From contig BGKB01000092.1 in the NCBI GenBank assembly GCA_003116975.1, positions 186,001-250,000 on the forward strand: 64,000 bases of DNA, read 5' to 3'. Under the pieces are notes generated by a model that saw only the letters and a list, made by a program, of their open reading frames with translations, had not been told where the DNA came from and did no database searches. Source of the stretch: Aurantiochytrium sp. KH105. Taxonomy: Eukaryota > Sar > Bigyra > Thraustochytrida > Thraustochytriidae. Positions within the stretch are counted from its first letter, which is position 1. Every line of letters begins with the position of its first letter. Below are positions 60,678 to 64,000 of this stretch, piece after piece. A program made the translations under genes and the position numbers.

Positions 60678-62012
60678 CTACTTGAAGGGCAGCGCCACGC
60701 TGCTGCTGCCATCGTCCAAGACCAGGGCTGCGGCACGAGGCCGGCGCGTCGAATAGTCCCAGTCCACCTCGATGAAGGCGGCGCGGTTGCTGCAAGTTGG
60801 CCCGTTCCTGACTGCCACGCCCACGACCCTTGTCTCGCCGTCGGGAAGGACGATCTCGAGGTCGTCAGTCCCGCTCCAGAGGCACTCGCATCCCCACGCT
60901 TGCAGATTTTCCACGATGACCTTGCAGGCGGCGCGCCGAGCGAGAGACCACCAGCGCGGCCACTCGCACGCGCGCGGGCCCAGGGACGGTACGCGGAGGA
61001 GCTTGACGCGCGTCTCCACGTGCTCTGGCAGAGGCAGTCCCAGCACCAGCGCTCGGAGGTGGTTCGCGTCGAAGGCGTCAGCGTCGTGCACCTCGATCAG
61101 GAAGCGGCCCTTGGTCGCCAGCAAGTGGCTCGGCACGCCGGCCAGAGGCAAGTGCACGCCAAAGCTCTCCCCGACCAGCTCGCCAGGGAGCACATACAGA
61201 CTGCGCGGCTGGTCGTTGACGAGCAGGCAAAAGATGAAGATGTGAGGCCGCACCTCGGCAGCGTACTGCTTGGTCTGCATCGCCGTCGAGTGCGGGCTCG
61301 CGGGCCGGAACGTCGAGGTCTTGACCTGCACTGTGATGTTCCCGTTCACGACAAGGTCGTACGGTAGCTGGTTCACAAACGGCGATTCCACCCGCAGCCC
61401 TGCCATTTGCAGGAAGCGCTTGGCGCAGACCTCACCGAGGTGGCCCACATAGTCGCGTCGCGTCTTGACTTGGAAGCAGTCCGTGACGTCCGTCACCACC
61501 TCCACCTGTTTGGCCAGCACCAAGCGCATCACCTCGCGGTCCAGCATGCTTCGCGACCAAACCCGCTTGGCCTTGTCCATCGACTCGCCAGCGATGCCCA
61601 CCGAGAACTTGACGCTGAGCGAGTCCACGAGCGCGTACAACATCAGACAGCCAGGGTACCGGCTTGTGTTGGGCGACTGCACGAGGCGGACCGCGCGCGT
61701 GTACTTGAGCTGTACTCGGACGTAGTGCCCGTCTGCGAGGACGATGGCAAGGTCGGCGTGACTCTTTTCGGGCCCGTTGAGGAGGTCTCGGCCCTCGCAA
61801 AAGCCAAACTCGTCAATGAAACGGCGCACCACCACCGCCTCCATGGCCATGCGCCGCACGTGCACGCTCTGCGTCTCGTGCGCGAGCACCGAGCTCAAGT
61901 CCCGCACCTCGCCACTGCGGATAGCCGCGTCAAGCGCGAGCAGGGAAACAAGTCTGGGCGTCGAGCTGCGAACCTTGGACATTCTTACCTCTGCACCACC
62001 CCGTCCCAGCAC
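60678..62012 (-). CDS. Protein with three PD-(D/E)XK-like nuclease modules
   Basis: 444 residues from the ATG at 62012; the ATG at 61982 (MSKVRSSTPRL) is a likely alternative. Three segments share the helix-strand-strand pattern of PD-(D/E)XK enzymes. Module 1: helix with E58, then HADLAIVLADGHYVRVQLKY (D87, Q101-x-K103). Module 2: GEVCAKRFLQMAG (E194), then YDLVVNGNITVQVKTS (D219, Q229-x-K231). Module 3: helix CKVIVENLQAWG, then DDLEIVLPDGETRVVGVAVR (D384, with the lysine replaced). The Q-x-K form occurs in some homing endonucleases of this fold (I-Ssp6803I type). Modules 1 and 2 could be active and module 3 looks degenerate. A DNA-cleaving role for the surrounding element is inferred. It is convergent with the zinc-finger pair. 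Confidence 0.65.
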   Translation of the reverse strand: MLGRGGAEVRMSKVRSSTPRLVSLLALDAAIRSGEVRDLSSVLAHETQSVHVRRMAMEAVVVRRFIDEFGFCEGRDLLNGPEKSHADLAIVLADGHYVRVQLKYTRAVRLVQSPNTSRYPGCLMLYALVDSLSVKFSVGIAGESMDKAKRVWSRSMLDREVMRLVLAKQVEVVTDVTDCFQVKTRRDYVGHLGEVCAKRFLQMAGLRVESPFVNQLPYDLVVNGNITVQVKTSTFRPASPHSTAMQTKQYAAEVRPHIFIFCLLVNDQPRSLYVLPGELVGESFGVHLPLAGVPSHLLATKGRFLIEVHDADAFDANHLRALVLGLPLPEHVETRVKLLRVPSLGPRACEWPRWWSLARRAACKVIVENLQAWGCECLWSGTDDLEIVLPDGETRVVGVAVRNGPTCSNRAAFIEVDWDYSTRRPRAAALVLDDGSSSVALPFK

Positions 62013-62578
62013 GGCGCTCTTGCTGCTCGAGCTCCTTTCCTGCGCGCGCAGACGCTCCTTCGAGAAATGCCGCGGCCGTCCGCGATGACGTATTCACACG
62101 CCTCATTACAAGGAGGGCACCATTGCATCTGCACCGCGCTTGCCCATCTGGGCCAAACAAAATGAGAGAGTCTCTCTTCGAGGGCGTGTCAAGGCAAGCA
62201 AGTTGGGACACAACTTGTGAGTTGGAGTAGCAAGCTGTGAGGTGTTTGTTTGCGAATCGAACCGTCTTGCTTGGAGGTTGAAGGCGACTTGCGAGGTGAA
62301 ACGCAGCTCGCGAACGGGCCAAACGGTAGTTGTAGAATATCTCGAGCCAAGTCGAGCGAGGCAGAGCGCGAGCTCCACTTCATTCATAGTGGGAACAAAC
62401 CAGCTTTTCTCTGTCAAAACAATCCAAGACAAGCAAACCAAGTCAAGCAACCAAGCCCTCTTTTCTCCTCCAAATCAAGCCAAGACAAGCAAACCAAGTC
62501 AAGCAACCAAGCCCTCTTTGCTCCTCCAAATCAAGCCAAAAGCCAAGCCACATGCCAAGCTTCCAACTCAAGTCAAGC
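62013..62578. other. Junction region at the right edge of the block
   Basis: This separates the nuclease-like gene from the truncated LamG copy. It contains a 56-bp tandem repeat rich in CAAG/AAGCAA (62424-62535) and many CAAGTT/AAGCAA words. No gene is supported. Homology to the left LamG gene begins at about 62594. Confidence 0.5.
62424..62535. repeat. 56-bp tandem repeat (two copies)
   Basis: A unit starting CCAAGACAAGCAAACCAAGT occurs at 62424 and again at 62480, nearly identical. It lies about 60 bp left of the duplication breakpoint of the LamG copy and may have contributed to the rearrangement. Confidence 0.85.
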
Positions 62579-64000
62579 CTACCCACTCTGCCAACGTGCA
62601 TCACCATCGGAATCGGCAATGGAAATGTAGGTGGTGTCGCCATTGGAATCGGTCCAGGAAACGGCAGTGTCGACAGCTCGCACGACGCCAGAGAGGTTGG
62701 CGGCCGGAATGATGATCTCGGGCTCATCGTTGATGTTGATGACGTGCACGCTGGCGCCAGCAAGGGGCTCGCTGGTGAGGTTTCCCACCACGAGACTGAC
62801 CAGGAGCTCCACGGGGCAGCCCTCCGAGACATCAGCCCCGCAGCCGCCCATGGCGTTACCTTCGAGATCCGCTGTTGTCAACGCTTCGCCAAACGCCGAC
62901 GGCATCGTGTTGTAGTAACCGTTGCACAGCGGACCCTCGCACGGAAAGGTATCGATGCCATCATCCTCGTTGATGCAATACGAGAACGACCAGGCATCGA
63001 CGGGGTTGCTCTCGGTCGAGATGGCAGGACCACAAATCGGCCACTCATTCGCGCTGAAATAGTCCGTCGCGGGCATCAGATACACGGTCAGCGTGGCATT
63101 GTCAGCTCCTGCGTACGTCTCGCCCTCAACAAGGGGAATCGTCAGCTCCTCGTCCAGGTAAAAGATACCCTCGGAAGCCGGCGGCAACGTGTCAATCAAG
63201 AACGACTTGGCACGCGGGCACAAGACGCTGTCGAAACGCTCGCAAAACTCGTCGCTGCCAGAGAGCGTGATCTCAAGCGCCGTTTCCTCGTACGTAATGA
63301 GATCCGTCTGCTCCGTCATGGTCAACACATTCGTCACCGTTGTCGTCACCGTTCCCGTAGGGCCAACTGCTGTGGTCTGGTCCGTACCATAGAACTGGAA
63401 AGTTGAGTTGCCAAGAATTGCCGACGCACCGCCATCCACACCTGCCGGGCACGGGTTCTCCGAGCCATCGTACGAAAGGCAAGCTTCAAAGCAAAGATAG
63501 ACTTCCGCCACACCATCAGAAGGAGATGACCATATCGGGGTGTCAGCGGACGTGAACGTCGTGTTGACCGTGATCTCGGTCATGGTGCTCGAATCATACG
63601 GCGGACAATCGAGCGTGGAATTCGGACGAAAAAGGACACCAAGCTTGACCGCGTCCGCAGGCGCAAGAACCGTTACGCTGCCGATCCCGCCCAGGGTAGT
63701 GCACGAATTTTCCAGCAAAGCCTCGTCCTCTGTATCGAGCACGCCATCCGTATATTGCACTTGACGCGTCGCGCAATCCGCGTCCGTCACGCTAAACGTC
63801 AAGAGCTGCGCGCCGGCCTGCGGGGTGTGAGCAGCCGTCTCGGTGTCCACCGTCTGCTCCGGAGCATCGTTCGTGCCAACCGCCTCGGGCGACAGGGTTG
63901 CCGCAGCCGACGTCATCGAGCCGTCCGAGCCAGTCACCGTGAAGAACGTCGTGTTCGACCAGCCCCAGTCGTCCACCACGCCGTTCATCCACTGCAAATC
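62579..64000 (-). CDS. Truncated second copy of the LamG/cadherin-like gene (runs off window)
   Basis: The minus-strand frame, open from the window end to a stop at 62579-62581, encodes about 470 residues nearly identical to the middle ectodomain of the gene at 44252-47806 (shared stretches such as SFSYCINEDDGIDTFPCEG). Homology stops abruptly after YISIADSDGDAR, at about 62594 here and 45211 there; four new residues (WQSG) and a stop follow. The copy therefore lacks the last ectodomain part, the membrane segment and the WW-like tail, and would be secreted if expressed. No internal stop is present and substitutions leave the frame intact (for example YGTDQTTAVGPTG against YATDEVPEVGPTG). The duplication is therefore recent or still constrained. 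The 5' end lies outside the window. Confidence 0.82.
   Translation of the reverse strand, partial: DLQWMNGVVDDWGWSNTTFFTVTGSDGSMTSAAATLSPEAVGTNDAPEQTVDTETAAHTPQAGAQLLTFSVTDADCATRQVQYTDGVLDTEDEALLENSCTTLGGIGSVTVLAPADAVKLGVLFRPNSTLDCPPYDSSTMTEITVNTTFTSADTPIWSSPSDGVAEVYLCFEACLSYDGSENPCPAGVDGGASAILGNSTFQFYGTDQTTAVGPTGTVTTTVTNVLTMTEQTDLITYEETALEITLSGSDEFCERFDSVLCPRAKSFLIDTLPPASEGIFYLDEELTIPLVEGETYAGADNATLTVYLMPATDYFSANEWPICGPAISTESNPVDAWSFSYCINEDDGIDTFPCEGPLCNGYYNTMPSAFGEALTTADLEGNAMGGCGADVSEGCPVELLVSLVVGNLTSEPLAGASVHVININDEPEIIIPAANLSGVVRAVDTAVSWTDSNGDTTYISIADSDGDARWQSG

Overview
This window reads as nuclear DNA of a GC-rich, gene-dense microbial eukaryote. Genes are long uninterrupted reading frames with few or no visible introns. 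They encode secreted PAN/Apple proteins with Pro-Thr stalks, a class C GPCR with Cache repeats, a MORN-TIR protein, a heme oxygenase and WRKY19-type zinc-finger proteins. This mix suggests a stramenopile, perhaps a thraustochytrid/labyrinthulomycete; that placement is an inference. No rRNA, tRNA or CRISPR array was found.

Layout. 1-12.1 kb is gene-poor: a broken copia-like gag fragment (5.36-5.95 kb) between rearranged repeats, a 439-bp tandem duplication (9.03-9.90 kb) and GC-rich low-complexity DNA. 12.1-19.3 kb holds two tandem secreted PAN/Apple paralogues separated by a CTG-repeat block. 19.3-22.9 kb has one possible small gene and a (GGCAA)n array interrupted by a 25-N assembly gap. 22.9-24.8 kb is the MORN-TIR protein. 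25.0-28.1 kb (minus) is a Cache-repeat class C GPCR. 28.7-42.2 kb is an array of seven same-strand seven-transmembrane paralogues, interrupted after the first by a serine beta-lactamase-like gene with a frameshift and a decayed fragment of the same family. 42.9-43.6 kb is a heme oxygenase ending in a CaaX box. 44.25-47.8 kb (minus) is a large LamG-type surface protein whose 3' end is repeated twice more downstream.

The most unusual part is 49.4-62.0 kb. On the minus strand, a predicted AEP primase fused to a herpesvirus-type origin-binding (OBP-like) helicase is followed by five ~290-bp repeats, each with a 12-bp inverted repeat, then by a zinc-ribbon protein and three members of an unrecognised protein family. 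To the right lie two Cys-His finger proteins (plus strand) and a protein with three PD-(D/E)XK-like modules (minus strand). The block lies between the full LamG gene and a 3'-truncated second copy of it (62.6 kb to the window end). Replication enzyme, clustered palindromic repeats, nuclease and DNA-binding proteins together suggest a virus-derived or self-replicating mobile element resident in the chromosome. This is a hypothesis from gene content; no terminal repeats or target-site duplications were identified.
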